From assembly GCA_002696965.1 (NCBI GenBank), contig NZUB01000049.1:1-40728 (forward strand): a stretch of DNA of 40,728 bases. Direction: 5' to 3'. Every line of letters starts with the position of its first letter. Positions within the stretch are counted from its first letter, which is position 1. Below, one piece after another: positions 9,165-17,877 of this stretch. A program made the translations under genes and the position numbers. The notes under the pieces were generated by a model. That model searched no databases. It was not told the origin of the DNA and saw nothing but the letters and a program-made list of their open reading frames with translations. This stretch comes from Flavobacteriales bacterium (lineage in GTDB: Bacteria > Bacteroidota > Bacteroidia > Flavobacteriales > TMED113).

Positions 9165-10721
9165 TTATTTTTTTACTAACCTGTTAATACTTACAATGGT
9201 AAGTTCATTTGATGGTAACTTATATTCGTGCATAGGGTCAGGTCTAAGTCCAACATCACTAGCTAGTTCTAAAAAGACATCATACTCTAAAATATATTGA
9301 TCAGAAAAACCATGTGAGGCATCGTATGCTGTCATGGCTATTTTTCCAATATTATTAGCGGCTTCTTTTGGATTCATTGTATGTAGTTCAACAATTAATA
9401 ATCCATATTTTTTTAAATAAGGAGCCCATTTTTCTAAATGTTCTTTGAAATTTTGTTGTAACGCATTATTTGTAATTCTTTGTCCTTTTTTACAAAATGC
9501 TCCACTTGATTTAATTTTTTGTGTTATTTCGTTTTTTGGGGTATAATATATTCTATTATGATCTAAAAAAGATCTCATATTTAATAAATCTTCAAGATTT
9601 ACTTGATATTTTTTTTGAATTTTTTTAGCCAGCAAATTAGGTTCACTTATATCTCCGATAATAGTTTTGACTTTGATATTGACTTTGTGCAGATTCTTTT
9701 GTGTTATTTCAATTGCTTTATGATTATAATCACACCCAATAATAGTTAAAGGGTATTGATTCAATTGTTTACCTCTTTGGGTTTTTTTACAAATTACATT
9801 AAATACATGTTCTATAAATTTACCATTACCACACCCTACATCGATGAAGCCCTGAGGTTGCTCTTGAATTGGACGATTAAACACATCAATTATTATCTTA
9901 TCAATTTTTTTAAAATATGTATTATGTGCGCCACCACTTCCCCAAACATTCATACCTCTATCAACATGTTTTTCAGTATCTCCACTTGTTGTCCAAAGTA
10001 ACTTATAATTACCAAATATTAAATTTTTAATATTCTGAAAAGTTGGTAGATAAGACACTGTAACTCCATATGATGTAGATCGATTTAAAATAAATTTCCC
10101 ATAATCAGTTATAGTTTTATTATGATCGAGTATTTGTGTGCATATAAATAAATTTTCAATTAATTGTCGAACAAGAGGATGTAGTTGTTTGAAATTTGTA
10201 ATTGTATTTGTGATATTGTCAAAATATCCTTTAAGAGCTAATTCTACTATAATAGGAGATAGAATAGCTCCTTCAATGTGATAATAAAAAATATCTCGTT
10301 CTTTTGTTTTTTGGTATTTTTTAATAAAATTATTTGTGATTTGAAATAGAGCTGTATTTGTGATATTATGACTTTTGTGTAAAATGGAGTAGTCAATACT
10401 TTCTTCATATACACCTGCAACTAAATTATATGTGTCGATTCTTTTTTGGATATTATCATTATTTTTTTTGTTAAAATAAATTTCACCATCATCACTAATA
10501 TTTTGTTCCAATATACCTTGTGAGCATAATAATCTTAGAGCAACATTTAGGTATGCTTCGTTAGCATTATTTTGTTGACTAATTTCAGAAAGTGAACAGT
10601 TCTTAAATTCTGAAATAATTTTTTGATTTTCCAATGCTAGAACGGTAGGTATTATAGCAATACCATCAAGATGTAAGAAAAGTCTTGATAAAAATATTTC
10701 TTTTTTTTGCTTAGCTTTCAT
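9165..10721 (-). CDS. Stand-alone class I SAM-dependent methyltransferase
   Basis: A 518-residue protein with an N-terminal helical region resembling a winged helix/dimerisation domain (to about residue 250) and a Rossmann methyltransferase domain. Motif I is DVGCGNG at 294-300, followed by the motif II-like CDYNHKAIEITQKNL and GDISEP. A conserved-looking segment NVWGSGGAHNTYF lies just before motif I. The arrangement resembles methyltransferases related to modular polyketide synthases (AprA-MT2-like), but no synthase genes are near, so the substrate is unknown. I start at the ATG at 10721: AAAAGGA lies 5 bases upstream, one of the few purine-rich ribosome sites in the window. A TTG 15 bases upstream is less likely. 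Divergent from the lipoprotein phosphatase. Confidence 0.75.
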   Translation of the reverse strand: MKAKQKKEIFLSRLFLHLDGIAIIPTVLALENQKIISEFKNCSLSEISQQNNANEAYLNVALRLLCSQGILEQNISDDGEIYFNKKNNDNIQKRIDTYNLVAGVYEESIDYSILHKSHNITNTALFQITNNFIKKYQKTKERDIFYYHIEGAILSPIIVELALKGYFDNITNTITNFKQLHPLVRQLIENLFICTQILDHNKTITDYGKFILNRSTSYGVTVSYLPTFQNIKNLIFGNYKLLWTTSGDTEKHVDRGMNVWGSGGAHNTYFKKIDKIIIDVFNRPIQEQPQGFIDVGCGNGKFIEHVFNVICKKTQRGKQLNQYPLTIIGCDYNHKAIEITQKNLHKVNIKVKTIIGDISEPNLLAKKIQKKYQVNLEDLLNMRSFLDHNRIYYTPKNEITQKIKSSGAFCKKGQRITNNALQQNFKEHLEKWAPYLKKYGLLIVELHTMNPKEAANNIGKIAMTAYDASHGFSDQYILEYDVFLELASDVGLRPDPMHEYKLPSNELTIVSINRLVKK

Positions 10722-10764
10722 AGTATTCCTTTTCAAATCTAATATTATTAATTAATTTAGCATC

Positions 10765-11682
10765 ATGTCTAGATTATTTTACTTCTTTTTGTGCACTGCA
10801 TTATTGCTACTAGTTTCGTGTGATCGTAATACTGAATTAGCAGAAGATCAAATTTACATTGAACTTTGTGGAAATTCTGAACTTGATACTACTAATTTTT
10901 CTGTTTTATCTTTTAACAGATTGAGTAGCACCTCCTTTAATAGTGTTTCTATGGTTGTTAATCAACTTCAGCCGGATTTTATTGGTATACAAGAATCTTA
11001 TGAAATAGGAAAGCAAATTGCAGATCGATATAATTATTGCTTATACGGTAATGATGCTAAAAGTACAGCTATATTATCTAAGTATCCAGTAGAAGTTATA
11101 AATGATATGTATGTTAAAATTATCTTGAATCAAAATCAACATCTTCACTTTTTTAATATTCATCTGCCTGCAAATCCCTATCAGCCCTATGATATAAGAG
11201 ATACTTTGATTACTACAGAATCACAAGCTATTCATCAAGCAGAGCAAACACGTGGTGAATATGTTGATGACTTATTATTTTATGTCAATCAAATTGATGA
11301 TACCATGCCTATAGTTGTTACGGGTGATTTTAATGAACCATCTCATTTAGATTGGGTAGCAGGATCTGAAAATCCAATAAGATTTCAAATTGGAGATGCT
11401 CCTTTTACTGTTAATTGGCCAGCATCTAATAAAATGCTTAATTCCGGTTTGATAGATGCTTATAGATCCGTTTATACGAACCCAATTGATTATCAGGGTT
11501 ACACATGGACTCCTATTATTAATCTCAATGAAGTCCACGATAGAATTGATTTTGTCTATCATAATTCATCTATTAGTGTGAATTCAGTGTTTTTGATTGG
11601 ACCTGATAATATGTCAGACATCAAAATATCCAGTTACGAGTCCGATCATAGAGGTGTTTTGGTTAATTTTAGCTTTAATTGA
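10765..11682 (+). CDS. Endonuclease/exonuclease/phosphatase family lipoprotein
   Basis: A 305-residue secreted protein whose signal sequence ends in the lipobox LVSC (Cys19), so it is probably a lipoprotein. The mature part is an EEP-fold metal-dependent hydrolase: FIGIQES carries the metal-binding Glu, TAILSKYPVE follows, VTGDFNEPSH holds the Asp/Asn pair, and the catalytic ESDHRGVLV is at the C-terminus. Members cleave phosphodiester bonds in nucleic acids, sphingolipids or sugars; with an export signal, a role in phosphate scavenging or lipid/nucleic-acid degradation outside the cytoplasm is plausible. The substrate cannot be deduced. Confidence 0.85.
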   Translation: MSRLFYFFLCTALLLLVSCDRNTELAEDQIYIELCGNSELDTTNFSVLSFNRLSSTSFNSVSMVVNQLQPDFIGIQESYEIGKQIADRYNYCLYGNDAKSTAILSKYPVEVINDMYVKIILNQNQHLHFFNIHLPANPYQPYDIRDTLITTESQAIHQAEQTRGEYVDDLLFYVNQIDDTMPIVVTGDFNEPSHLDWVAGSENPIRFQIGDAPFTVNWPASNKMLNSGLIDAYRSVYTNPIDYQGYTWTPIINLNEVHDRIDFVYHNSSISVNSVFLIGPDNMSDIKISSYESDHRGVLVNFSFN

Positions 11683-11684
11683 AA

Positions 11685-11834
11685 CTAATCTTTTGCAGAG
11701 TTATTCGATTTTTTAAAAACCCCCAATCCAAAAGGAAATAATAATAACATAAATATGAATTTATTGCTTATAAAACCATATACCGTAATTATTAAGGCAA
11801 TAATAAGTATTATATGATAACATGTTTCTTTCAT
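11685..11834 (-). CDS. Small membrane protein, 49 residues
   Basis: An ATG-initiated frame of 49 codons lies between the phosphatase gene and the cation channel gene. It reads MKETCYHIILIIALIITVYG, then a short loop, then FIFMLLLFPFGLGVF, ending KKSNNSAKD. This gives two hydrophobic helices with a lysine-rich tail, as in the many small unannotated inner-membrane proteins of Flavobacteriia. It almost fills the roughly 200-base gap (11683-11891) and its stop lies 2 bases from the convergent stop of the phosphatase gene, in keeping with the dense packing of the window. No function is known. Confidence is moderate because short AT-rich frames are easily hydrophobic by chance. Confidence 0.55.
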   Translation of the reverse strand: MKETCYHIILIIALIITVYGFISNKFIFMLLLFPFGLGVFKKSNNSAKD

Positions 11835-11866
11835 AAAACAATATAGCTAGTAATAATATAATATTA

Positions 11867-11874
11867 TATATTTG
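11867..11874 (+). promoter_or_regulatory. Candidate -7 promoter element
   Basis: TATATTTG matches TAnnTTTG and ends 17 bases before the GTG of the cation channel gene. The spacing equals that at the PASTA and glmM genes and supports the chosen GTG start. No -33 TTG is seen. Confidence 0.4.
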
Positions 11875-11891
11875 ATATATAATTATTCATT

Positions 11892-12620
11892 GTGGGCAAA
11901 CCAAAATCAATAAAAAAGAAAATTTACAACATTATCTTTACAACAAATGGAAGATATGCATATCTTTTTGATGTATGGTTATTGGTATTTATCGTCTTAT
12001 CTTGTATTGGTGTCATATTAGAAAGTGTTCCAAGTATAGACAATAGGTGGGGACATATTTTACTCATAATAGAATGGTTTTTCACAATTATCTTTACTAT
12101 CGAATATGCTTTGAGAATTTACTCTTCAAAAAAGCCTTTTAAATATATTTTTTCTTGGTGGGGTATAATAGATTTTTTAGCTATTATTCCAACATATTTA
12201 AGAACATTTTACCCTCCAATAGGCGTACTCTTAGATATAAGAATTCTTAGGTTAATTAGAGTTTTTAGGGTTTTTAAACTAAAAAAATATATGACAGGAA
12301 ATAATATAATGATGATTGCATTAGATAAATCTAGACCAAAAATTTTAGCCTTTGTATTATTTGTTGTATTACTTGCTGTAGTTTTAGGCTCAGTTATGTA
12401 TATTGTTGAAGGTCAGCAAAATGGTTTTAATACACTTCCAGAATGTATATATTGGTCAATTGTTACTCTAACTACTGTTGGTTACGGTGATATTGTACCT
12501 GTTACCATATTAGGTAAGATTATTGCTACTTTTATTATGATTTTAGGTTATGGTATTATTGCAGTTCCAACTGGTATTGTGTCTGCTGAAATTGTTGAGG
12601 AAAAATATAAAAAAAATTAA
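11892..12620 (+). CDS. Voltage-gated-type potassium channel
   Basis: A 242-residue six-transmembrane ion channel. The S4 voltage-sensor helix RILRLIRVFRVFKLKKY has arginines at every third position, and the pore loop contains the potassium selectivity filter TVGYGD (195-200), followed by S6. It resembles Kv-type prokaryotic channels and should form inner-membrane tetramers passing K+. Translation starts at GTG: the in-frame stop TAA at 11880 leaves almost no room, and no in-frame ATG lies upstream of S1. It is monocistronic, and its stop overlaps the stop of the convergent receptor gene by 4 bases. Confidence 0.9.
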   Translation: MGKPKSIKKKIYNIIFTTNGRYAYLFDVWLLVFIVLSCIGVILESVPSIDNRWGHILLIIEWFFTIIFTIEYALRIYSSKKPFKYIFSWWGIIDFLAIIPTYLRTFYPPIGVLLDIRILRLIRVFRVFKLKKYMTGNNIMMIALDKSRPKILAFVLFVVLLAVVLGSVMYIVEGQQNGFNTLPECIYWSIVTLTTVGYGDIVPVTILGKIIATFIMILGYGIIAVPTGIVSAEIVEEKYKKN

Positions 12621-14656
12621 AAGTTACATCCAATTGAAACATATAAGTTCCTAGGAGCTTGAACATATAAAGTTCTTGTCCCATCCGGGATATAGTCCCA
12701 GCTATCAGAATTTATCGATCCATTGTTAAAATAATAATTATCAGTTATGTTATTAACAAAAAAGGAGGCAAAGTAATTTTTAAATTTGTAGTCAATTCTT
12801 CCATTTATAATGAAATAATCATTTAATGATTCAGAGTTTTCAAAGTTAATATATGATTGACTTTGATATCTAGCTGATAGATTTATTGTGAAATTTTTTA
12901 ATGAATAACTAAATTCTTGGTTGATTATCAATTTGGGTGTTAAAATAGGAATAAATTCAATTTCATCTTGTAATACCTTGCTATAATTGTAAGAGGAATT
13001 ATTTGTGATTTTTAAATTTTTATTAAAATAATACTCACTAAAAAATTCTAATCCGGTTCTTATGCTATTGTCCACTCTAGATCTTAGGGCCAAGCCGCTT
13101 GGGCCTGTTTGTCCATTTAAAACTCTTTCGTTCTTAAAATCCATATAGAAGTAATTTAAGTTGATTGTTCCATTTGTGAAGGACTTTCTTATTCCTAATT
13201 CAATATTATTTACAAATTCCGCTCTTGTATCGATTAAATCATTTCCATATTGGGGTATAATATAATTAAAGTTAGTATCCATTGGTGCAATGTAATATAA
13301 AATATCATTGCCTTGGAACATGTCATACTTGGCAGGTTCTCTACCAATCCTAGCTAGACTAACATATAATAATCCATTATTGAAAGTTTCATAACTAATG
13401 CCAAATTTTGGATTTAAGAAATTCCATGAAATTTCTTTGAAGTCCATAATCTCGCTGTCATAGTCAAAGCTTGTTTGTCTATACTGAATATCGGCTGAAA
13501 AAAGAAGATTTCTAACTCTATATTCAATTTTACTAAACGCGCTAATCTCTTTTTTAAATCTGTCAACATCATTGAATATGGAGTTTGAAATTGCGTCAAT
13601 TTCAAGAAAATTATTTTGATAAGCATTTCCATGCATTCCAAAATTCAATTTCATACTGTTATTTAAATATTCATAGTTACTAAAGAAACCCAAAAGGTGT
13701 GAGCTAATTTCATTTTTAGTAATTCCATAGCCTGTATCTCCATAATAATTATCTAAATCAAAATTCCACCAACCATTAGCTAAATTGTAATATAATGTTG
13801 AGTTTATTATAGTGTTTGAATTTATTAAAAATGTATTTTGAATTTTTGTTATTAATTGTGAAAAATCATCTTTTTCGTGTGGTGAATTAGCATTCGTTGT
13901 TCTTAAACAGTTAATATCTGACTCTGGAACAGCCATCCATGATAATTCATTTTCTTGATTTCCACCTAAAACACTAAATTTCCAAATTGATTTATCTAAA
14001 AAAAGTCCTGCATTAATATGTATTGACTGAGAGTTGTTAGAAGAATGGTCTTTATATCCATCAGAATAAATTTTAGAAATTCTTACATTTAGTGCTTTGT
14101 TTTTTTTGATTCCAGAATTGAAAGAAGCAAAAGTTCTCAATGTGTTAAAAGAACCGTATCCTAGACCAAAATGATAGTTTTCAGGACTACTTAATTTTTC
14201 AGAAAATAATTCAATGCTACCAGCATAGCTTGCATTACCATTTTTGGTGACACCAGCACCTCTTTGAATTTGAATGTCATCAACTGAATTCAATATATCA
14301 GCAAAATTTGAAAAATAGAAAGCTTGATCCATAGGATCATTTAAGGGTATGCCATCGATAGTGATATTTACACGAGTTTGATCTAGACCTCTTAATCTAA
14401 AGTATGAGTAACCTTGTGTATGTCCTCCATCAACACTGTAAGTTATAGATGGAGTATTGCTAATTAGCATCGCAGGTTCTTGACCGATTGATTTTTGCTT
14501 AATCTCTTGTTTTGAAATATTTTGATAATTAACTGGGCTTGATCCAGTAGCTTTAAATGTTGCATTGACTTCATTTAATTGTATGATAGTATCTAATGAG
14601 TTTTGAGCCAATATAATATGAATAGGTAATAAAAGAAAAGTAATAATATTTCTCAT
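12617..14656 (-). CDS. TonB-dependent outer-membrane receptor, probably for thiamin
   Basis: A 679-residue receptor with a signal peptide, a plug domain (QNISKQEIKQKSIGQEPAML, then YFRLRGLDQTRVNITIDGIP and QIQRGAGV) and a 22-strand-type barrel ending in aromatic strands (LYVSIGCNF). TonB-dependent receptors draw energy from TonB/ExbBD to import scarce nutrients across the outer membrane. The sequence alone does not give the substrate, but the leader contains a TPP riboswitch, so thiamin or a thiamin precursor is by far the most likely cargo. TPP-regulated TonB-dependent receptors are known from Bacteroidota. The gene stands alone: mnmE precedes it in the same direction with its own stop, and the channel gene converges on it. 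Confidence 0.9.
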   Translation of the reverse strand: MRNIITFLLLPIHIILAQNSLDTIIQLNEVNATFKATGSSPVNYQNISKQEIKQKSIGQEPAMLISNTPSITYSVDGGHTQGYSYFRLRGLDQTRVNITIDGIPLNDPMDQAFYFSNFADILNSVDDIQIQRGAGVTKNGNASYAGSIELFSEKLSSPENYHFGLGYGSFNTLRTFASFNSGIKKNKALNVRISKIYSDGYKDHSSNNSQSIHINAGLFLDKSIWKFSVLGGNQENELSWMAVPESDINCLRTTNANSPHEKDDFSQLITKIQNTFLINSNTIINSTLYYNLANGWWNFDLDNYYGDTGYGITKNEISSHLLGFFSNYEYLNNSMKLNFGMHGNAYQNNFLEIDAISNSIFNDVDRFKKEISAFSKIEYRVRNLLFSADIQYRQTSFDYDSEIMDFKEISWNFLNPKFGISYETFNNGLLYVSLARIGREPAKYDMFQGNDILYYIAPMDTNFNYIIPQYGNDLIDTRAEFVNNIELGIRKSFTNGTINLNYFYMDFKNERVLNGQTGPSGLALRSRVDNSIRTGLEFFSEYYFNKNLKITNNSSYNYSKVLQDEIEFIPILTPKLIINQEFSYSLKNFTINLSARYQSQSYINFENSESLNDYFIINGRIDYKFKNYFASFFVNNITDNYYFNNGSINSDSWDYIPDGTRTLYVQAPRNLYVSIGCNF

Positions 14657-14680
14657 TGTATTAAAATTAAAAATTAATAA

Positions 14681-14752
14681 TTCTTTCGGTGAATTACCAC
14701 CACAAGTTCCATGGGTATATTCTCAGCTTATTTGCACCCCACAATGATGTTG
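14681..14752 (-). promoter_or_regulatory. TPP riboswitch (THI element)
   Basis: Read on the minus strand, the 24-113 bases upstream of the receptor ATG hold the ordered core of a thiamin pyrophosphate riboswitch: GGGGTGC (14740-14734), GCTGAGA with CTGAGA at 14726-14721, TACCC (14717-14713), GAACTTGT, then the hairpin GGTG-GTAATT-CACC (14701-14688), followed by GAAAGAA. This aligns piece by piece with the E. coli thiM aptamer (GGGGUGC, CUGAGA, UACCC, CACCUGAU, CUGG-AUAAUG-CCAG, CGUAGGGAA). P2 is short and the closing P1 stem is weak. The aptamer ends only about 24 bases before the ATG, which favours control of translation initiation rather than a long terminator platform. Confidence 0.88.
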
Positions 14753-14769
14753 CAATAATAATGATTTTT

Positions 14770-16149
14770 TTATTTACCAATGCAAAAATCCTGAAAAATA
14801 GAATCTAGAAGATGTTCATTTGATATTTCTCCAGTAATTTCTCCTAAAAACTGTAAAGCTCTTTTGATATCTATTGATAAGAATTCACCTGAAATATTAG
14901 ATTTTAAGCCAGAATCAACATCCTTAATGGCCTTAATTGTATTAATTAAAGATTCAAAATGTCTTTGATTAATGATGATAACCTCATTGTTAAAATCTTG
15001 CCACTGTGCAAGACTTGATGCAATAATTTTAAATAATTCTTCAGTACCATTGCCTTTTTTTGCAGAGATATTAATTATTGGAATATTTTTAATTTTCTTG
15101 AAATTAATAGGTTGTTTATCTAAATCTAATTTATTACACAATATAATTAATACTGTTTCCTTGTTTAATGATTTTTGAATTTTTATTATTTCTTTTTCAA
15201 TTTGATATTGATCAAAATCAGTTTTATCTATCATATAAAGAATAAATGCAGATGAATTTATTTTTTCATATGTTTTAGATATACCAATTTGTTCAATTTT
15301 ATCTTTGGTTGTTCTCAGCCCAGCTGTGTCAATAAATCTTAATTTATAACCTTTAAATGTTATTATTTCCTCAATTGTATCTCTTGTAGTACCTTTAATT
15401 TCAGAGACTATTGCTCTTTCTTCATTAAGTAGTTGATTTAATAAAGTCGATTTACCAGAATTTGGATGTCCTACAATTGATATAGGAATACCATTTTTGA
15501 TTACATTACCAATTTTAAAAGAATCAATTAATTTTTGAATTTTTTGTTTAATACTGATTAATAATAATAATAATTCTTTTCGATTGACAAATTCTACATC
15601 TTCTTGACTAAAATCTAATTCTAGCTCTATAAGTGAAGCAAATTTGATTAGTTTGTTTCTTAAGTTTTTTATTTCACTTGAAAACCCACCTCTCATTTGT
15701 TTTATAGCTAAGTTATGAGATTTTTCATTTTCTGATGAGATAAGTTCTGCAACTCCTTCTGCTTGGGATAAATCTAACTTGCCATTTAAAAAAGCTCTTA
15801 ATGTAAATTCTCCTTTTTTAGCTAATCGACAATTATTTTGTATTAGTATTTGAATTATTTTTTCTTGTATATAAGTAGATCCATGACATGATATTTCTAC
15901 TATATTTTCACCAGTATATGAGTGAGGAGATACGAAAGAAGTTATTACTACTTCATCTATAGTTTTGTGGTTTTCAATAATTTCTCCAACTAAAACCTGT
16001 TTAGATTTTATAGTAGAAATTTTTTTCTGATTATAGGCTTTAAAAATATTATTAGTATTATTGATAGCATCTAAACCAGAAATTCTTATAGTAGCTATTG
16101 CACCTTTGCCTTTTGCTGTTGAAATAGCACAAATTGTATCTTGATTCAT
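14770..16149 (-). CDS. mnmE: tRNA uridine-5-carboxymethylaminomethyl modification GTPase
   Basis: A 459-residue GTPase that works with MnmG to place the carboxymethylaminomethyl group on the wobble uridine of certain tRNAs. The N-terminal formyl-folate binding domain begins MNQDTICAISTAKGKGA; the helical domain is interrupted by a Ras-like G domain with G1 GHPNSGKST (227-235), DTAGL (274-278) and NKLD; and the C-terminus is the obligatory CIGK with the catalytic Cys. Length is normal. It diverges from sucD with 100 bases between, and a -7 box lies 20 bases upstream of its ATG. The receptor gene downstream has its own riboswitch leader. Confidence 0.97.
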   Translation of the reverse strand: MNQDTICAISTAKGKGAIATIRISGLDAINNTNNIFKAYNQKKISTIKSKQVLVGEIIENHKTIDEVVITSFVSPHSYTGENIVEISCHGSTYIQEKIIQILIQNNCRLAKKGEFTLRAFLNGKLDLSQAEGVAELISSENEKSHNLAIKQMRGGFSSEIKNLRNKLIKFASLIELELDFSQEDVEFVNRKELLLLLISIKQKIQKLIDSFKIGNVIKNGIPISIVGHPNSGKSTLLNQLLNEERAIVSEIKGTTRDTIEEIITFKGYKLRFIDTAGLRTTKDKIEQIGISKTYEKINSSAFILYMIDKTDFDQYQIEKEIIKIQKSLNKETVLIILCNKLDLDKQPINFKKIKNIPIINISAKKGNGTEELFKIIASSLAQWQDFNNEVIIINQRHFESLINTIKAIKDVDSGLKSNISGEFLSIDIKRALQFLGEITGEISNEHLLDSIFQDFCIGK

Positions 16150-16169
16150 TTTTCAAAAATTAATTTCCA

Positions 16170-16177
16170 CAAATTTA
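16170..16177 (-). promoter_or_regulatory. Candidate -7 promoter element
   Basis: On the minus strand TAAATTTG matches TAnnTTTG and ends 20 bases before the mnmE ATG. The following bases (TGTGGAAATTAAT) resemble those after the box upstream of trxB (TGTCGAAATTGAAT). No -33 element is evident. Confidence 0.35.
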
Positions 16178-16223
16178 ATTTATTATTGTTAGTTAATATT
16201 TTATTATTAGTTGATTTATTTTC

Positions 16224-16231
16224 TAAGTTTG
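16224..16231 (+). promoter_or_regulatory. Candidate -7 promoter element
   Basis: TAAGTTTG matches TAnnTTTG and ends 18 bases before the sucD ATG. The nearest TTG (16211) is too close to serve as the -33 element. Confidence 0.4.
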
Positions 16232-16249
16232 TGATTCAATAATTTTGTT

Positions 16250-17119
16250 ATGAGTGTTTTAATAAATAAGGATTCAAGAGTATTGGTGCAAGGTTTTACA
16301 GGAAGTGAAGGTACTTTTCATTCAGCAGAAATGATAAAATACGGAACTAATATTGTTGCCGGTGTTACACCTGGAAAAGGCGGCCAGTTACATTTAGATA
16401 AACCAGTATTTAATTCTGTATCTGAAGCTGTTCAAGAAACTCAACCAAATGTTTCTATTTTATTTGTGCCACCCAAATTTGCCAAATCAGCTATTATAGA
16501 ATCAATTAACTCAGAAATGGAGTTAATTGTATGTATTACGGAAGGTATACCAATTAGAGATATGATTGAAGTTAAGCATCGTTTAAACGAATCAAATTCT
16601 AGACTTATTGGTCCAAATTGTCCTGGAATTATTACTCCTGGAGAAATTAAGTTAGGTATTATGCCGGGTTTTATTCATAAAAAGGGTACTATTGGTGTTG
16701 TATCACGTTCTGGGACTTTGACTTATGAAGCGGTTGATCAATTAACAAAAGAGGGTTTAGGTCAATCTACATGTATTGGAATTGGGGGGGATCCTGTGAT
16801 TGGTACCACTACTTGTGATGCTGTTAAAATGTTTATGAATGACCCGGAAACTAACGGTATTGTATTAATTGGAGAAATTGGAGGGCAAATGGAAAATGAT
16901 GCTGCTTATTGGATAAAAAAGAATGGTACAAAACCAGTTGTTGGATTTATTGCAGGTCAAACAGCTCCTCCTGGCAGAAAAATGGGACATGCTGGTGCAA
17001 TTGTTGGTGGCAAAGATGATACAGCAGCAGCTAAAATGCGTATTATGAGAGATTGTGGTATATCTGTTGTGGAATCACCAGCACATATTGGAAAAACTAT
17101 GAAACAAATTCTGACATAA
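16250..17119 (+). CDS. sucD: Succinyl-CoA ligase (ADP-forming) alpha subunit
   Basis: A 289-residue alpha subunit of the TCA-cycle enzyme that interconverts succinyl-CoA and succinate with substrate-level phosphorylation. The CoA-binding Rossmann domain starts with VLVQGFTGSEGTFH, GPNCPGIITPGE follows, GIGGDPVIGT is the second signature, and the phosphohistidine loop is GHAGAIVGG near the C-terminus. Length is typical. The beta subunit sucC is not adjacent, as is common in Bacteroidota. Its stop is 2 bases before the fabG ATG, so the two share a transcript. A run of seven G occurs inside the GIGGDP codons. Confidence 0.97.
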   Translation: MSVLINKDSRVLVQGFTGSEGTFHSAEMIKYGTNIVAGVTPGKGGQLHLDKPVFNSVSEAVQETQPNVSILFVPPKFAKSAIIESINSEMELIVCITEGIPIRDMIEVKHRLNESNSRLIGPNCPGIITPGEIKLGIMPGFIHKKGTIGVVSRSGTLTYEAVDQLTKEGLGQSTCIGIGGDPVIGTTTCDAVKMFMNDPETNGIVLIGEIGGQMENDAAYWIKKNGTKPVVGFIAGQTAPPGRKMGHAGAIVGGKDDTAAAKMRIMRDCGISVVESPAHIGKTMKQILT

Positions 17120-17121
17120 TT

Positions 17122-17868
17122 ATGAAATTATTAAAACAAAAAACTGCTATTGTCACTGGTGGTTCAAGAGGAATTGGAAGAGCAATTGTATTGAAGTTTG
17201 CTGAAAATGGCGCCAATGTAGTATTTACATATGTTTCTTCTGCCGAAAAAGCTAATTTAGTTGTGAAAGAGTGTCAAAAGTATAATGTTAAGGTTAAGGC
17301 TATTAAATCAGATGCTTCTGATTATAATTCTGCTGAAATATTAATAAATAACATATTAAAAGATTTTAATACAATTGATGTATTGGTAAATAATGCAGGT
17401 ATTACAAAGGACAATTTATTATTACGAATGTCAGATACAGATTTTAATTCTGTTATGCATATTAATATGAGCTCTGTCTTTAATATGACTAAACATGTTC
17501 AGAGGACTATGTTAAAAGCAAGAGATGGGTCTATTATTAATTTAAGTTCTGTAGTAGGTGTTAAAGGAAATGCTGGTCAATCTAACTATGCGGCATCTAA
17601 GGCTGCAATTATTGGTTTTTCTAAATCTATTGCATTGGAACTTGGCTCCAGAAATATTCGATCTAATGTTATAGCTCCTGGTTATATAGAAACAGAAATG
17701 ACAAATCGTCTTGATACAGATGTGGTTAATCAATGGAAGGAAAGTATCCCATTAAAAAGAACAGGTAATTCTGAAAATGTTGCTAATGTTGCATTATTTT
17801 TAGCATCTGATTTATCATCCTACATTACTGGGCAAGTAATTAATGTATGTGGAGGTATGGTAACTTAA
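17122..17868 (+). CDS. fabG: 3-oxoacyl-ACP reductase
   Basis: A 248-residue short-chain dehydrogenase that reduces beta-ketoacyl-ACP with NADPH in fatty acid elongation. Motifs: TGGSRGIG cofactor loop near residue 14, NNAGIT, and the catalytic Ser plus YAASK. The C-terminus ITGQVINVCGGMVT is typical of FabG. I use the ATG at 17122, two bases after the sucD stop; an in-frame upstream ATG inside sucD would add 23 residues that do not belong to the family. Other SDR reductases are possible, but the overall match favours FabG. Confidence 0.92.
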   Translation: MKLLKQKTAIVTGGSRGIGRAIVLKFAENGANVVFTYVSSAEKANLVVKECQKYNVKVKAIKSDASDYNSAEILINNILKDFNTIDVLVNNAGITKDNLLLRMSDTDFNSVMHINMSSVFNMTKHVQRTMLKARDGSIINLSSVVGVKGNAGQSNYAASKAAIIGFSKSIALELGSRNIRSNVIAPGYIETEMTNRLDTDVVNQWKESIPLKRTGNSENVANVALFLASDLSSYITGQVINVCGGMVT

Positions 17869-17877
17869 TTTTATGAA

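Noticed and set aside
17053..17121. N-terminal extension of fabG inside sucD
   Set aside because: The 23 extra residues are out of family and come from reading sucD codons in another frame.
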